From Emcibacteraceae bacterium (GTDB taxonomy: Bacteria; Pseudomonadota; Alphaproteobacteria; Sphingomonadales; Emcibacteraceae): 35,037 nucleotides of DNA. The notes beneath the pieces are model-generated. The model was not told the origin of the DNA, did not search any database, and was given only the letters and a program-made list of their open reading frames with translations. The stretch is from contig JANQJN010000104.1 in the NCBI GenBank assembly GCA_028281625.1, positions 1 to 35,037 on the forward strand, in the 5' to 3' direction. How positions within the stretch are numbered: the first letter of the stretch is position 1; each line of letters opens with the position of its first letter. The position numbers and the translations under genes are program-made. Shown piece after piece: positions 34,602 to 35,037 of the stretch.

Positions 34602-34639
34602 GATTTTACCTAGGGGGATTTCCCCCAATAGGTAAAATC
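34602..34639 (+). terminator. Long bulged hairpin, possible attenuator terminator
   Basis: GATTTTACCTA (34602-34612) pairs with TAGGTAAAATC (34629-34639), and inside it GGGGG (34613-34617) pairs with CCCCC (34622-34626) around loop ATTT, leaving a two-base AA bulge. That is 16 base pairs. TAATTTTTAAATTATTGTTTT follows, a loose T-rich tail. An upstream ATTGGGGAAA (34580-34589) can pair with TTTCCCCCAAT (34619-34629) with one bulged C, which would break this hairpin. Confidence 0.45.
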
Positions 34640-34942
34640 TAATTTTTAAATTATTGTTTTCTCCAGCGACATTTGAGTTGAGTTAAATACTTAATAATAA
34701 GTGATTTTTCACACTTTCTGGATTGATTGCCAGCCCTGTGTGAACCAGAGTTTACTTAAGAGTCGCTGAATACACCAATCGGTTTGGTGCGGTGTGCTGC
34801 GATGTCCGGCATTGCAAGTTCAGTAATCCTGACCATTAACAAAGGGACAGGCAACTAGTTGTCTGCTCCTTATAACTAATTGTTCAATCAGTTGGTCGAT
34901 ACATTTGTGTAGTGGCTGACTTTTTGGGAGGAAAATTAAGAT

Positions 34943-35037
34943 ATGAAAAAACTATTACTTCTATCTGTTAGCCTGCCTACGCTCGTGGTTGCCGATATTG
35001 CTTCGGCTCAACAACAAGCTGCTCAGGCTGCAGACGA
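34943..35037 (+). CDS. N-terminus of an exported protein, possibly a TonB-dependent receptor (cut by window end)
   Basis: ATG at 34943 is preceded by GGGAGGAAAA. The 31 visible codons begin with signal peptide MKKLLLLSVSLPTLVVADIA, likely cut after ASA, and continue QQQAAQAAD. A Gln/Ala-rich start of the mature protein is usual in alphaproteobacterial TonB-dependent receptors before the TonB box, and the long leader would suit one, but the rest is outside the window. Only export is firmly supported. Confidence 0.7.
   Translation, partial: MKKLLLLSVSLPTLVVADIASAQQQAAQAAD

Larger units (their letters stand above)
34083..34942. promoter_or_regulatory. Long gene-free control and leader region
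   Basis: 860 bases with no ordinary gene. From left to right I see: a perfect palindrome CAGATTAATCTG (34201-34212); the direct repeat ATGTGAGC at 34385-34392 and 34396-34403; an 11-base stem-loop (34427-34452); a Shine-Dalgarno with 16-codon mini-ORF (34501-34567); a long bulged hairpin (34602-34639); a small stem-loop CACCAA/TTGGTG (34773-34789); and an imperfect stem around CAACTAGTTG (34852-34861). The structured part reads in the direction of the gene at 34943 and could be its 5' leader. Confidence 0.55.

Noticed and set aside
34590..34640. End of an insertion sequence or a CRISPR repeat
   Set aside because: The inverted repeat is single, with no transposase, target duplication or repeated spacer units around it.

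Overview
The window reads as a moderate-GC, probably marine alphaproteobacterium, perhaps of the Emcibacterales/Kordiimonadales/Sneathiella type (order-level placement is a guess). The signs are: an SRP RNA gene directly upstream of dnaX; a nudC-pheA-membrane cytochrome c neighbourhood; a leucyl aminopeptidase close to an NlpC/P60 peptidase; a HIG1-type small membrane protein next to a cobalamin adenosyltransferase; Coq7 for ubiquinone; and several TonB-dependent receptors (TBDRs). There is no phage, insertion sequence or CRISPR array.

Layout. 1-1185: 5' part of dnaX (minus). 1299-1420: SRP RNA with its own promoter (minus). 1486-4594: nudC, a secreted DUF6265-like protein, pheA (minus) and a membrane-anchored cytochrome c with a terminator. 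4649-7386: minus-strand group of NlpC/P60 peptidase, MarR regulator with a palindromic operator in its promoter, and M17 aminopeptidase. 7458-8813: a glutathione transferase and an unrecognised membrane/coiled-coil protein. 8954-11572: two tandem paralogous APC amino-acid permeases, the second apparently starting at ATC. 11605-23178: one minus-strand TBDR, a dyad-rich control region, a three-gene molybdoenzyme operon matching the cytoplasmic sulfite dehydrogenase SoeABC, and two tandem TBDR paralogues. 23175-26276: a tight minus-strand operon of HIG1 protein, adenosyltransferase, glutaryl-CoA dehydrogenase and class III CoA-transferase (glutarate to crotonyl-CoA). 26338-30259: a secreted cyclase-family protein (minus) and an operon of lipoprotein esterase, AlaX-type editing protein and NTF2-like protein. 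30268-33506: gluQ, carboxylesterase, coq7, dsbB and a YqaA/DedA protein. 33667-33847: two tRNA-Leu genes. 33864-34082: a LuxR-type HTH-only regulator. 34083-34942: a long gene-free leader rich in RNA-like structure, followed by the first codons of an exported protein, possibly another TBDR.

How the genes fit together. SoeABC would oxidise cytosolic sulfite and pass electrons to quinone; Coq7 makes ubiquinone, and the membrane cytochrome c and HIG1 protein fit the far end of the same chain. The TBDRs and APC permeases around soeABC suggest a nutrient uptake locus, perhaps for a sulfur-containing or peptide substrate, but no sequence feature names the ligand. The most unusual stretch is 34490-34640: a strong Shine-Dalgarno, a 16-codon aromatic-rich mini-ORF whose start codon lies in an arm that can pair on either side, and a long hairpin with a possible competing upstream arm. 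It has the parts of an attenuator or RNA switch ahead of an exported protein gene.
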